DNA of 64,000 nt. Origin: Tidjanibacter sp. GTDB taxonomy: Bacteria; Bacteroidota; Bacteroidia; Bacteroidales; Rikenellaceae. Position 1 is the first letter of the stretch. Each line of letters begins with the position of its first letter. The stretch spans positions 1 through 64,000 of the forward strand of contig JAGBTK010000030.1 in the NCBI GenBank assembly GCA_017631375.1, read 5' to 3'. Shown here in pieces: positions 1-7,547 of the stretch. The position numbers and the translations under genes were made by a program. Below the pieces are notes generated by a model. The model made no database searches. It worked only from the letters and a program-made list of their open reading frames with translations, and was not told the DNA's origin.

Positions 1-66
1 CCCTAATCTCCCTATGTTCCCTAAATTCTCTAATCTCTCTAATCTCCCTTTTACACTGCCCACCAT

Positions 67-98
67 CTTCACGGGTACGATTTTTCGTACCCGTGAAG
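67..98. repeat. Perfect 14-bp hairpin
   Basis: CTTCACGGGTACGA (67-80) is followed by TTTT and then its exact reverse complement (85-98). No strong T-run follows on either strand, so it is not a convincing intrinsic terminator. It could be a terminator for a gene left of the window, a protein-binding palindrome or part of a repeat. Confidence 0.5.
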
Positions 99-149
99 CC
101 ATCGGGGAGAAAATCTATCTCTAATGCAGTGCGTTGCACTGCCAACAGA

Positions 150-185
150 AAACAGCCGAGAGTGTTTCACTACTCTCGGCTGTTT
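150..185 (-). terminator. Terminator of the galM operon
   Basis: A perfect 14-bp stem, AAACAGCCGAGAGT (150-163) with its complement at 172-185, encloses an 8-base loop. It lies 21 bases past the galM stop codon on the minus strand. The A/T-rich ends give a short T stretch after the stem. The stem resembles the other GAGAG-type terminators in this window. Confidence 0.8.
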
Positions 186-206
186 AGTTAAGATTGCAAC
201 TCGCTT

Positions 207-1259
207 TTACTCAGCTCCAAAGCGGAATTGTATGTGTCGTTCGTAGCGTTCGCCCGCGTGGAGTGTGGTCGAGGGGAAGTGAGGTTTGTTGGGGGAGTCG
301 GGGAAGGCCTGGCACTCAATAGCCACGCCATCTCTATCCTCATAGCCTCTGCCGCCCTTGCCTTTGGGGCTGCCACCCAGGAAATTGCCTGTATAGATTT
401 GCACACCTGGCTGGTCGCTGCTCACCTCCAAGGTGCGGCCGCTGTTGCTCTCGATAAGTACCGCCACAAGACGCATCTCCGGCTCTTGGTAGCCATCAAC
501 CACCCAGCAGTGGTCGTAGCCTGCACCAATGCGCAAAGCGTCAAAGTCGGCCTCTATATCCTCGCCGAGTGGCTTTGCCGAGCGGAAGTCCATAGGTGTA
601 CCCTCCACCGAGGAAATCTCGCCTGTGGGTATCTGAGTGATATCGGTGGGCAACCATTGCGAGGCATTCAGCCTCAGCGAGTGACCCAGCACCGAACCGC
701 TGCTCTCGCCCGCAAGGTTGAAATAGCTGTGGTTGGTGAGGTTGATTATGGTGGTACCGTTGCTCTGGGCCAAGAGAGTGATATCTAAGCAGTTATCTTC
801 GCTCCAGTCGTAAACAACCTCAGTGTAGAGTGCTGCGGGGTAACCCTCATCGCCCTCCTCACTGTCGAGTGCAAAGATCACTCTATCGCCCTCCACGCGA
901 CCCTCCCAGATGCGCGAGGAGAAGCCCTTGGGGCCACCGTGAAGGTGGTTGGGGCCATTGTTTACGGGGAGGCGATACTCTGTGCCGTCGAGCGTAAACT
1001 TACCGCGACCAATGCGGTTGGCAAATCTGCCCGGAGTCTTACCCATACAGGCAGTGTCGCCAGTGAGGTAGTCCTCGGCAGTGGGGTAGCCTAACACCAC
1101 ATCGGCAAGGTTGCCGTTGCGGTCGGGAACGTTGATGCCGACAACGGCAGCACCCACATTTGTCAGCCTTACACTTGCTCCGCTATTATTGGTTATCTCA
1201 TAGAGAATAATAGCATCACCCTCAGGGGTGAAAGACCAGATCTGCTGTGTTACTTCCAT
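207..1259 (-). CDS. galM: Aldose 1-epimerase (mutarotase)
   Basis: This 350-residue protein interconverts the alpha and beta anomers of galactose and related sugars, the first step of Leloir galactose use. The mutarotase signature is complete: GRFANRI at 77-83, the NHLHGG histidine at 107, the LTNHSYFNL histidine at 177, GYDH at 247-250 and the catalytic glutamate of ECQAFPDSPN at 315. There is no signal peptide, so it should be cytoplasmic. Its start codon overlaps the last ten bases of the upstream nucleotidyltransferase gene, which implies translational coupling and one mRNA. galK lies separately near 29 kb, so the galactose genes are split in this window. A hairpin terminator follows the stop codon. 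Confidence 0.95.
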   Translation of the reverse strand: MEVTQQIWSFTPEGDAIILYEITNNSGASVRLTNVGAAVVGINVPDRNGNLADVVLGYPTAEDYLTGDTACMGKTPGRFANRIGRGKFTLDGTEYRLPVNNGPNHLHGGPKGFSSRIWEGRVEGDRVIFALDSEEGDEGYPAALYTEVVYDWSEDNCLDITLLAQSNGTTIINLTNHSYFNLAGESSGSVLGHSLRLNASQWLPTDITQIPTGEISSVEGTPMDFRSAKPLGEDIEADFDALRIGAGYDHCWVVDGYQEPEMRLVAVLIESNSGRTLEVSSDQPGVQIYTGNFLGGSPKGKGGRGYEDRDGVAIECQAFPDSPNKPHFPSTTLHAGERYERHIQFRFGAE

Positions 1260-2167
1260 AACTTTTCGGGATACTCGCCCGCCTCTACAAGTGCGTTAAT
1301 TTTAGCAACAACATCGGGTCGATCCTGCTGATAGGTCACACCAAACCAGTGTGAGTCGCAGGAGAGTACCTGAGTGGTTGCCTTACCACTATTCATCATC
1401 TGCTCCACAGCCCAGGGGATGTAGTACTCCGCCTTGGGATTGGGATTTGCTTTGTTGTTGTCAAGAAAGGCCTTGAACAACTCCTCCGAATTGGTGAAGT
1501 AGTCGGGAGTGAAGCCCCACATATTCATCGACACGGGAGTATTCTCGTCAATGGGGTGTTTGCCCTCCTCGTCCTCATAATAGACAATGCCGTCAGCCTC
1601 GCGCTTGATGGCGGTGCGCTCAACAACATTGAGCAGAGCACCATCATCGGCTACACTGCACGCACCACGCGATACGGTGCCAAACTCCGAAAGAGTATTT
1701 TTGAGGCAGTAGCCCACAAGCGCATACTTGCCCTCCTCGCCCTCTACCGAGCGAAGGTAGTCGGCAATGCTCTGGAAGGCACTCTTGCCATAGAAGTCGT
1801 CGGCATTGATTACCGCAAACGGGCTGTCGATAACGCTTGCGCCCATCATCACGGCGTGGTTGGTGCCCCAGGGTTTTACGCGGTCTTCGGGTACGGAGTA
1901 GCCCTCGGGGAGGCAGTCGAGCTCCTGGAATACAAACTCAACCTCAATCTGTCCGCCAAAACGCTCGGCGGGGAAGGCAGCCTTGAACTGCTCCTCGAAG
2001 AGGTGGCGTATCACAAAGACCACCTTGCCGAAACCGGCACGGATAGCGTCATAAATCGAGTAGTCGATAATCGCCTCGCCATTAGGACCAACACCGTCCA
2101 TCTGTTTGAGCGAGCCATATCTCGAAGCCATACCGGCTGCGAGGACCAAAAGTGTAGGCTTTGCCAT
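1250..2167 (-). CDS. Sugar-phosphate nucleotidyltransferase (GT-A type)
   Basis: This 305-residue protein opens with the nucleotide-binding signature LVLAAGMASRYGSLKQ of the NTP_transferase fold and has an acidic metal-binding motif, NADDFYGK, near residue 120. These enzymes condense an NTP with a sugar 1-phosphate to give an NDP-sugar and pyrophosphate. Pairing with galM suggests a role with glucose- or galactose-1-phosphate, but the sugar and the nucleotide cannot be read from sequence. It overlaps galM by ten bases. A minus-strand promoter with TTG, 20 bases and TACTTTTG lies at 2227-2257. Other members of the fold, such as MobA-like or choline-phosphate transferases, are possible but fit the neighbour less well. 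Confidence 0.75.
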   Translation of the reverse strand: MAKPTLLVLAAGMASRYGSLKQMDGVGPNGEAIIDYSIYDAIRAGFGKVVFVIRHLFEEQFKAAFPAERFGGQIEVEFVFQELDCLPEGYSVPEDRVKPWGTNHAVMMGASVIDSPFAVINADDFYGKSAFQSIADYLRSVEGEEGKYALVGYCLKNTLSEFGTVSRGACSVADDGALLNVVERTAIKREADGIVYYEDEEGKHPIDENTPVSMNMWGFTPDYFTNSEELFKAFLDNNKANPNPKAEYYIPWAVEQMMNSGKATTQVLSCDSHWFGVTYQQDRPDVVAKINALVEAGEYPEKLWK

Positions 2168-2226
2168 AATCTTTTTGCTGTTAAATCGTTATATCGTTGT
2201 CTCTTTTTGTTCTGAACGAGTAGATA

Positions 2227-2257
2227 CAAAAGTAGGGTTTATTTTGGGGAGTTGCAA
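2227..2257 (-). promoter_or_regulatory. Promoter of the nucleotidyltransferase-galM operon
   Basis: Read on the minus strand, a TTG -33 element (complement of 2255-2257) is followed after 20 bases by TACTTTTG (complement of 2227-2234). This matches the Bacteroidota sigma-A consensus of TTG and TAnnTTTG. The leader to the start codon is about 55 bases. Confidence 0.6.
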
Positions 2258-2311
2258 AATTTTTTGTTCCATAATTTCGGGGAACGATGATGGTGATTTG
2301 CTCAAAAATAG

Positions 2312-2319
2312 TAACTTTG
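2312..2319 (+). promoter_or_regulatory. Putative -7 box for the LytM-dxr-rseP-radA operon
   Basis: TAACTTTG fits the Bacteroidota -7 consensus TAnnTTTG and lies 27 bases before the first start codon of the operon. No clean TTTG is found at the expected distance upstream, so the assignment rests on the -7 box alone. Confidence 0.45.
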
Positions 2320-2346
2320 CAAGATAAGTAATAAATTAGACTACCT

Positions 2347-3207
2347 ATGGGTAACGGAAATTTCGGCTATTTTTTGCGCAACCTTAGGCGCAAACACCGT
2401 CTGAGCATACACAACGCTGCCGACGAGGAGGTGTGGTACAGCCATACCACGCTGTTGAAGGTAGCAACCACCATATTTGGTGTTGCGGTACTCTTGTTTG
2501 TGGCGGGAGTGCTTGTTTCGGCCTACACCTCGCTCCTCGATATTATGCCCGGCTATATGGGCAACAAGGTGCGCAGGGAGATGACGGAGAATATCCTCCG
2601 CATCGACTCCCTTGCCTCCGAATTAGAGTCCCTCGCTGCCTACACCGATAATGTGGCACTTATTATGGAGGGTCGTACTCCCGTAGATAGAAATATCTCG
2701 TTGCCCGTAGATACTATTGCTACCGACAAGACTCTTGTGGCAGCTTCGAAGGCTGATTCGCTGTTGCGTGCCGAGATGGAGGGTAGTGGTCGCTATGGAC
2801 TTAATCGCACTCCGAGCCGTCCGCGTGGTGAGTTGGCTGATATGGAGTTCCTCTCGCCCTATCGTGGCGATGTGAAGGAGGCATTCTCGCAGCGAAATCG
2901 TCGATTTGGCACTATGGTGGAAGTTACTAATGTGCAGCAGGTGTTTGCTATTCAGGCAGGCACTATTATATCTGCCCTCTGGAATCCTGAGGAGGGTTAT
3001 GTCGTTCAGATTCAGCATAAAGGCAATTTTCTGAGTGTGTACAAAAATCTCTCGCAGGTGTTGAAGGCCGTTGGTGATCGTGTGCAGGTGGGTGAGGCGA
3101 TAGGTGCCGTGTGGCATAATGCGGAGGAGGGTACTCCTACCGTGACCGAGTTCCAGCTCTGGTATGACGGACAAGCGGTAGATCCCCAGAACTATGTAGA
3201 ATTTTAA
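2347..3207 (+). CDS. Membrane-anchored degenerate LytM/M23-family protein
   Basis: This 286-residue protein has a basic N-terminus, one membrane segment at about 37-60, a coiled-coil-like stretch to about 110, and a C-terminal LytM fold at about 170-286. The fold is recognisable from GYVVQIQHKGNFLSVYKNL and from VGEAIG followed by EFQLWYDGQAVDPQNYV. The zinc-binding residues of active M23 endopeptidases are not there: no HxxxD motif, YAHL has become YKNL (Asn234), and the HxH before the last strand is absent. It is probably a non-enzymatic partner or regulator of wall hydrolases, as with EnvC-like LytM proteins. It is the first gene of an operon with dxr, three bases downstream. Confidence 0.75.
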   Translation: MGNGNFGYFLRNLRRKHRLSIHNAADEEVWYSHTTLLKVATTIFGVAVLLFVAGVLVSAYTSLLDIMPGYMGNKVRREMTENILRIDSLASELESLAAYTDNVALIMEGRTPVDRNISLPVDTIATDKTLVAASKADSLLRAEMEGSGRYGLNRTPSRPRGELADMEFLSPYRGDVKEAFSQRNRRFGTMVEVTNVQQVFAIQAGTIISALWNPEEGYVVQIQHKGNFLSVYKNLSQVLKAVGDRVQVGEAIGAVWHNAEEGTPTVTEFQLWYDGQAVDPQNYVEF

Positions 3208-3210
3208 GCG

Positions 3211-4374
3211 ATGATGGAGAATAATAAGATGCGTATCGCGCTACTTGGCTCGACAGGGTCGATTGGTGTGCAGACACTCGATATTGTTGAGGCGTGGAAG
3301 GAGGAGATGGAGGTGACAGCCCTTACCGCACATCGCAATTGGGAACTTCTCGCCGAACAGGCTCGCCACTTTGAGCCCGACTGCGTGGTGATTGCCGATG
3401 AGAGCCACTATAAGGAGCTTAGCGAGGCTCTGGCCGACCTACCGATTAAGGTCTATGCCGGCTCGGAGGCTGTGGCGCAGGTGGCAGCGGCTACCAATGT
3501 CGATGTGGTTGTTAATGCGTTGGTGGGATATGCGGGTATGTTGCCGTCGCTCTCGGCTGTGGAAGCGGGCAAGAAGCTGACTCTGGCAAATAAGGAGAGC
3601 CTTGTGGTGGCTGGCGATATCATCATTGAGCGCGCTTTACAGAATCGTGTGCCTATCCTCCCGATTGACTCGGAGCATTCGGCTATCTATCAGTGTCTTG
3701 TGGGCGAGGTATCGGCTCCGCGCAGATTGTTACTCACCGCTTCGGGTGGTCCGTTCCGTCGCACTCCTGCCGAGGAGTTGTATAAAGTGACGGCTGCCGA
3801 GGCACTCAAACATCCCAATTGGTCGATGGGGGCAAAGATTACTATCGACTCCGCAACGCTGGTTAATAAGGGCTTTGAGGTTATCGAGGCGCATTGGCTC
3901 TTCGGTATGCCTGCCGAGAGAATCGATGTCGTTGTGCATCCGCAGTCGGTTATCCACTCGATGGTGGAGTTTGAGGATGGCGCAATCAAGGCACAGCTCG
4001 GCACTCCGGATATGCACCTCCCCATCCAATATGCACTTCGCGCACCTCTGCGTGAGCACTCGGAGGAGGAGCGTTTCGACTTCTTCAAAAACTCTACTCT
4101 CACCTTCGAGCAGGTTGATAACGAGCGATTCCCGATGTTGTCGGTTGCCTATGACTGCCTGCGCCGCGGTGGTAACAGTGCTTGTGTGATGAACGGAGCA
4201 AATGAGGTGGCGGTGGCAGCCTTCCTGCGTGGCGAGATTGGGTTTATGGATATCCCGAGAGTGATTACAGGGGCATTGGAGAGAGTGGATTTTATTGCCC
4301 ATCCCACGCTTGACGACTATATTGCAACCGATGGCGTAGCACGAAGAGTGGCGCGCGAGTTGCTGTTTAAGTAA
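3211..4374 (+). CDS. dxr: 1-deoxy-D-xylulose-5-phosphate reductoisomerase
   Basis: This 387-residue enzyme converts 1-deoxyxylulose 5-phosphate to 2-C-methylerythritol 4-phosphate with NADPH, the committed step of the MEP isoprenoid pathway. The NADPH loop LLGSTGSIG is at 11-19. The metal-binding DSEHSAIYQCL is at 153-163, and ANKES and SATLVNKGFEVIEAHWLFG are both present. Length is normal for the family. The gene starts three bases after the LytM gene and is followed by rseP after 17 bases, so all are probably cotranscribed. The MEP genes ispE and ispF also occur in this window, at 24.8 and 56.0 kb. The track-start Met-Met is kept; the second Met or Met7 could be the true start. Confidence 0.97.
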   Translation: MMENNKMRIALLGSTGSIGVQTLDIVEAWKEEMEVTALTAHRNWELLAEQARHFEPDCVVIADESHYKELSEALADLPIKVYAGSEAVAQVAAATNVDVVVNALVGYAGMLPSLSAVEAGKKLTLANKESLVVAGDIIIERALQNRVPILPIDSEHSAIYQCLVGEVSAPRRLLLTASGGPFRRTPAEELYKVTAAEALKHPNWSMGAKITIDSATLVNKGFEVIEAHWLFGMPAERIDVVVHPQSVIHSMVEFEDGAIKAQLGTPDMHLPIQYALRAPLREHSEEERFDFFKNSTLTFEQVDNERFPMLSVAYDCLRRGGNSACVMNGANEVAVAAFLRGEIGFMDIPRVITGALERVDFIAHPTLDDYIATDGVARRVARELLFK

Positions 4375-4391
4375 TTGGTTACAGGTTAATT

Positions 4392-5714
4392 ATGGATGTA
4401 TTGATTAAAATATTGCAATTTGTCCTCAGCTTTTCGCTGTTGGTTATTGTACACGAGTTCGGACACTTCCTCTTTGCCAAAATTTTTGGCGTGAGGGTGG
4501 AGCAGTTTCAACTCTTTTTTGGTAAACCGTGGCTCAAAGTGCGCCGTGGCGATACCCTCTACGGCATTGGATGGATTCCTTTTGGCGGATTTGTGAAGCT
4601 CTCGGGAATGATTGACGAGAGTATGGATACCGCTCAGATGGAGGGCGAGCCGCAGCCGTGGGAGTTCCGTACCAAACCTGCTTGGCAGCGATTGCTGATT
4701 ATGGTAGGTGGTGTGATGATGAATGTGGTGCTTGCGCTTGTTATATATATAGGTATGATTCAGGCGTGGGGCGAGAGCTATATCTCGACCGATGAGATGC
4801 ACTATGGTATGGTATTCAGCCCTGCGGCAGAGGAGTTGGGATTTCGCGATGGCGACCTTATTCTCAGCGTGGGTGGCGAGCGTACCGATGACTACCAGCG
4901 ATTGGTAACCAAGGTGCTGATTGAGCCCGGTGCAGAGGTTGTGGTGTTGCGCGATGGCGTGGAACACATCTTTACTATGCCCGTTACCTCGATTATGGAT
5001 TATATGGAGGATCCCGACCTGATTGCTCCTCGTTATCCCTTTGATGTGGCAGAGGTTGTTGCGGGCTATGGTGCTGCCGAGGCAGGTATTGTTGCGGGCG
5101 ACCGATTGGTGTCGTTGGGAGGTAAGCCTATGCGCTATTTTGATGAATATACGAGAGAACTTCCTAAGGTTGCAGGTCGTACCGTAATGCTTGGTGTTGA
5201 GCGAGATAGCGCGGGTGTTACTCTGCACAAAGAGTTGGCTGTGGCTGTTAACCAGGATGGCCTGATTGGTATCTCGGTTGATGGCTCGAAGGTTATGAAG
5301 GTGCTCACCCACGAGTACGGTTTCTGGGGCTCTATCCCCGCCGGCGTAAAGCGTGTAGGCAGGGAGATTAGCGACTATTGGAAACAGGTGAAGATGATGG
5401 TGAAGCCCAAGACTGAGGCCTACAAGGCGTTGGGTGGTCCATTGTCGATAGGTAATATATTCCCCAATGAATGGGCGTGGGAGCGTTTCTGGAGTATCAC
5501 TGCTTTGCTCTCTATTATCCTTGCGGTGATGAACATTCTCCCGATCCCTGCTTTGGATGGCGGACATGTTCTATTCCTCCTTGCAGAGGTGATTACGGGA
5601 CGCAAACCGAGCGATAAGTTCCTTATGTATGCCCAGACGGTGGGTATGATATTGCTGATGACTCTGATGGTCTATGCAACCTGGAATGATATAATGCGTA
5701 TATTCTTGAATTAG
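4392..5714 (+). CDS. rseP: Site-2 intramembrane zinc metalloprotease (RseP)
   Basis: This 440-residue inner-membrane protease is of the S2P family. The zinc site HEFGH is at 21-25 in the first membrane helix, and the third ligand sits in the LDGG motif at 388-391 (NILPIPALDGGHVLF). Two PDZ-like regions lie between, one with FSPAAEELGFRDGDLILSVGG and another with YGAAEAGIVAGDRLVSLGG. In proteobacteria RseP cuts anti-sigma factors and signal-peptide remnants; the substrates here are unknown. Its place directly after dxr is common in bacteria. It ends eight bases before radA. Confidence 0.95.
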   Translation: MDVLIKILQFVLSFSLLVIVHEFGHFLFAKIFGVRVEQFQLFFGKPWLKVRRGDTLYGIGWIPFGGFVKLSGMIDESMDTAQMEGEPQPWEFRTKPAWQRLLIMVGGVMMNVVLALVIYIGMIQAWGESYISTDEMHYGMVFSPAAEELGFRDGDLILSVGGERTDDYQRLVTKVLIEPGAEVVVLRDGVEHIFTMPVTSIMDYMEDPDLIAPRYPFDVAEVVAGYGAAEAGIVAGDRLVSLGGKPMRYFDEYTRELPKVAGRTVMLGVERDSAGVTLHKELAVAVNQDGLIGISVDGSKVMKVLTHEYGFWGSIPAGVKRVGREISDYWKQVKMMVKPKTEAYKALGGPLSIGNIFPNEWAWERFWSITALLSIILAVMNILPIPALDGGHVLFLLAEVITGRKPSDKFLMYAQTVGMILLMTLMVYATWNDIMRIFLN

Positions 5715-5722
5715 AATGGGTT

Positions 5723-7084
5723 ATGGCAAAGGTTAAAAAGGCATATTTTTGCTCCTCGTGTGGCAATGAGTCCCCCAAGTGGATGGGTAAGTGCCCTGCT
5801 TGTGGTGAATGGAACACTTTTGTCGAGGAGGTAATTGCTCGCGGACAGGAGAGTACCCCTGTGGCAGCACTCACTTCGGAGGTGGTACGCCCTACTGTGG
5901 TGTCGCAGATTGAGGAGGTGGAGCATCGCCGTATCTTGCTTTCGAGCAGTGAGATGAATAGGGTGCTTGGTGGCGGCTTGGTGCGTGGCTCGTTGGTTCT
6001 TTTGGGTGGTGAGCCCGGAATAGGCAAATCGACCCTCAGTCTCCAGGTAGCACTCCAGAGCAAGGATGTGCGCACTCTCTATGTCTCGGGCGAGGAGTCA
6101 CCGCAGCAGATTAAGATGCGTGCCGTAAGGCTTGGCGGTGATAATGAGGAGTGCTATGTCTATGGCGAAACCCTGCTCGACAACATTGTAGCTCAGGTCA
6201 GTCAACTTAAACCCGACCTGTTGGTTGTCGATTCTATACAGACAATATATACCTCATCTGTCGAATCTTCGGCAGGCAGCGTGTCGCAGATTAGGGAGTG
6301 TGCTGCCCAACTTCTCCGACTTGCCAAGACTACGGGTACATCGGTGATTATCATCGGCCATATCACCAAGGATGGTACGATTGCAGGTCCCAAAATTCTG
6401 GAACACATTGTCGATGTAGTCTTGCAGTTCGAGGGCGACAATAATAATGTCTATCGTATCCTGCGTGGCAATAAAAACCGCTTCGGTGCTACCTTTGAGA
6501 TCGGTGTCTATGAGATGCGTGGCGAGGGCTTAGTTGAGGTTGATAGCCCCTCTGATATCCTCCTTTCGCATAACGACGAGTCGTTGAGTGGTGTCGCTGT
6601 GGGTGGGGTGATAGACGGAATACGACCCTATCTGCTGGAGGTGCAGTCGCTGGTGTCGAATGCCGCTTACGGTACTCCCCAACGCTCTGCTACGGGCTAT
6701 GATATGAAACGATTGGCAATGCTGATTGCCGTGCTTGAAAAGAGGGTGGGGATGAAGATGTTTACAAAGGATGTTTTTCTGAATTTTGCGGGCGGTTTCC
6801 GCGTGCAGGATACAGGATTGGATCTGGCGATTGTGGCAGCCATTATCTCCTCATATTTTGACAACCCGATTCGCTATGGCACCTGCTGTGCAGGCGAGAT
6901 AACCCTTTCGGGCGAGGTGCGCCCCGCACCCCGCAGTGAGCAACGCATTGCCGAGGCCGCACGTCTGGGCTTTAAGAGGATTATTGTTTCTGGATATCTA
7001 AAACAGAGCAATGTGCAGATACCCAAAGGCATAGAAGTTATTTACATCAATACTATCAAAGAATTAGCCGCCCACCTATTTTAA
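5723..7084 (+). CDS. radA: DNA repair/recombination protein RadA
   Basis: This 453-residue RecA-like ATPase promotes branch migration during recombination. An N-terminal C4 zinc finger uses Cys10, Cys13, Cys24 and Cys27. Walker A is GEPGIGKST at 96-104, the RadA-specific KNRFG motif follows the ATPase core (GNKNRFG), and the C-terminal third is a Lon-like domain with LSGEVRPAPRSEQRI. It is the last gene of the operon. The stop codon lies within the first bases of palindromic repeat copy A, and a strong intrinsic terminator sits at 7226-7260. Confidence 0.96.
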   Translation: MAKVKKAYFCSSCGNESPKWMGKCPACGEWNTFVEEVIARGQESTPVAALTSEVVRPTVVSQIEEVEHRRILLSSSEMNRVLGGGLVRGSLVLLGGEPGIGKSTLSLQVALQSKDVRTLYVSGEESPQQIKMRAVRLGGDNEECYVYGETLLDNIVAQVSQLKPDLLVVDSIQTIYTSSVESSAGSVSQIRECAAQLLRLAKTTGTSVIIIGHITKDGTIAGPKILEHIVDVVLQFEGDNNNVYRILRGNKNRFGATFEIGVYEMRGEGLVEVDSPSDILLSHNDESLSGVAVGGVIDGIRPYLLEVQSLVSNAAYGTPQRSATGYDMKRLAMLIAVLEKRVGMKMFTKDVFLNFAGGFRVQDTGLDLAIVAAIISSYFDNPIRYGTCCAGEITLSGEVRPAPRSEQRIAEAARLGFKRIIVSGYLKQSNVQIPKGIEVIYINTIKELAAHLF

Positions 7085-7206
7085 AAAGCCGTATAATTGG
7101 TGAATTTGTCACTTCCCTTGCGAGGCCGTCCTCACATACGATTAAGTATGCTGCGGGCGGCCTCGCTTCACGAAGCCCAAAATTTCCTAAGCCATATGAC
7201 TTCTTA
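7083..7206 (+). repeat. Family 1 palindromic element, copy A
   Basis: This element of about 124 bp starts in the radA stop codon with AAAAAGCCGTATAATTGG. Its right end, read in reverse complement, begins TTAAGAAGTCATATGGCTTA, so the two ends form an imperfect terminal inverted repeat of about 33 bases. The middle contains a second hairpin, GCGAGGCCG with CGGCCTCGC, around ATAC/GTAT. The first 85 bases are identical to copy B at 37600. It has no coding capacity. It is MITE-like or REP-like, but its mobility is inferred only. Confidence 0.8.
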
Positions 7207-7225
7207 ACCTGAGAGGGTCTAAATA

Positions 7226-7260
7226 AAAACTGAGAGTGGTATCGAACCACTCTCAGTTTT
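7226..7260 (+). terminator. Terminator of the dxr-rseP-radA operon
   Basis: A perfect 15-bp stem, AAAACTGAGAGTGGT (7226-7240) with its complement at 7246-7260, has an ATCGA loop and ends in a T stretch. It lies downstream of copy A. Its GAGAG stem resembles the terminators at 150, 28456 and 37743. Confidence 0.85.
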
Positions 7261-7354
7261 TTGCAGGGCGGGTAGGAGTAATCGCAACGTTCTCATAATT
7301 CTCATAATTCCTAAATCTCCTATTCGCCCTACGCTCCTAATCTTCTTTATAAAC

Positions 7355-7391
7355 AACCGCCGAGGAATATTCGATATATCCCTCGGCGGTT
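7355..7391 (-). terminator. Terminator of the CoA-transferase gene
   Basis: An 11-bp stem, AACCGCCGAGG (7355-7365) with its complement at 7381-7391, encloses a 15-base loop containing the near-palindrome ATATTCGATATAT. It lies downstream of the CoA-transferase on the minus strand, after palindromic copy E. The same loop sequence recurs in the terminator at 37743-37777. Confidence 0.7.
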
Positions 7392-7422
7392 AAGATTAAT
7401 TTTGAATCCAGTATTTTGCATT

Positions 7423-7547
7423 AAATAAATCGAATGATTGAGGAAATTTTGGGCTTTGCGAAGAAAGGCAAGCCGAAGTTTACTGAGCGTAAATGAGGCG
7501 AAGCCTTTCGAGAAAAGTGCAAAATTTACCAATCAGACGGCTTATTT
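7423..7547 (-). repeat. Family 1 palindromic element, copy E
   Basis: Read on the minus strand, the element begins AAATAAGCCGTCTGATTGG, and its TAA is the stop codon of the CoA-transferase gene. The opposite arm, on the plus strand, begins AAATAAATCGAATGATTGAG and continues GGAAATTTTGGGC. The central stem differs in sequence from copies A and B but pairs equally well: GAAAGGC with GCCTTTC, and TTTAC with GTAAA. Confidence 0.75.

Larger units (their letters stand above)
1..206. other. Intergenic region with CT-rich tract and hairpins
   Basis: This is non-coding sequence downstream of galM, and I see no gene in it. Bases 1-52 are a pyrimidine-rich string built from repeats of the type TCCCTAATC. 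Bases 67-80 and 85-98 form a perfect 14-bp inverted repeat around a TTTT loop. Bases 126-132 and 136-142 form a small 7-bp hairpin. The galM terminator occupies 150-185. The left window edge hides whatever lies upstream. Confidence 0.6.
7085..7541. other. Intergenic region between radA and the CoA-transferase
   Basis: This convergent 457-bp gap is fully occupied by structured non-coding DNA. In order it holds palindromic copy A, a plus-strand terminator at 7226-7260, a pyrimidine-rich tract at about 7290-7345 with repeats like CTCATAATT, a minus-strand terminator at 7355-7391 and palindromic copy E. I see no gene in it. Confidence 0.7.

Noticed and set aside
67..98. 14-bp hairpin considered as the galM terminator
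   Set aside because: The hairpin at 150-185 is closer to the galM stop and fits the terminator set of this window. The hairpin at 67-98 has only TTTT in its loop and no T-run after the stem.
7083..7206. Palindromic element considered as an insertion sequence
   Set aside because: It is only about 125 bp and has no open frame. No transposase or clear target-site duplication is seen, so at most it is a non-autonomous element.
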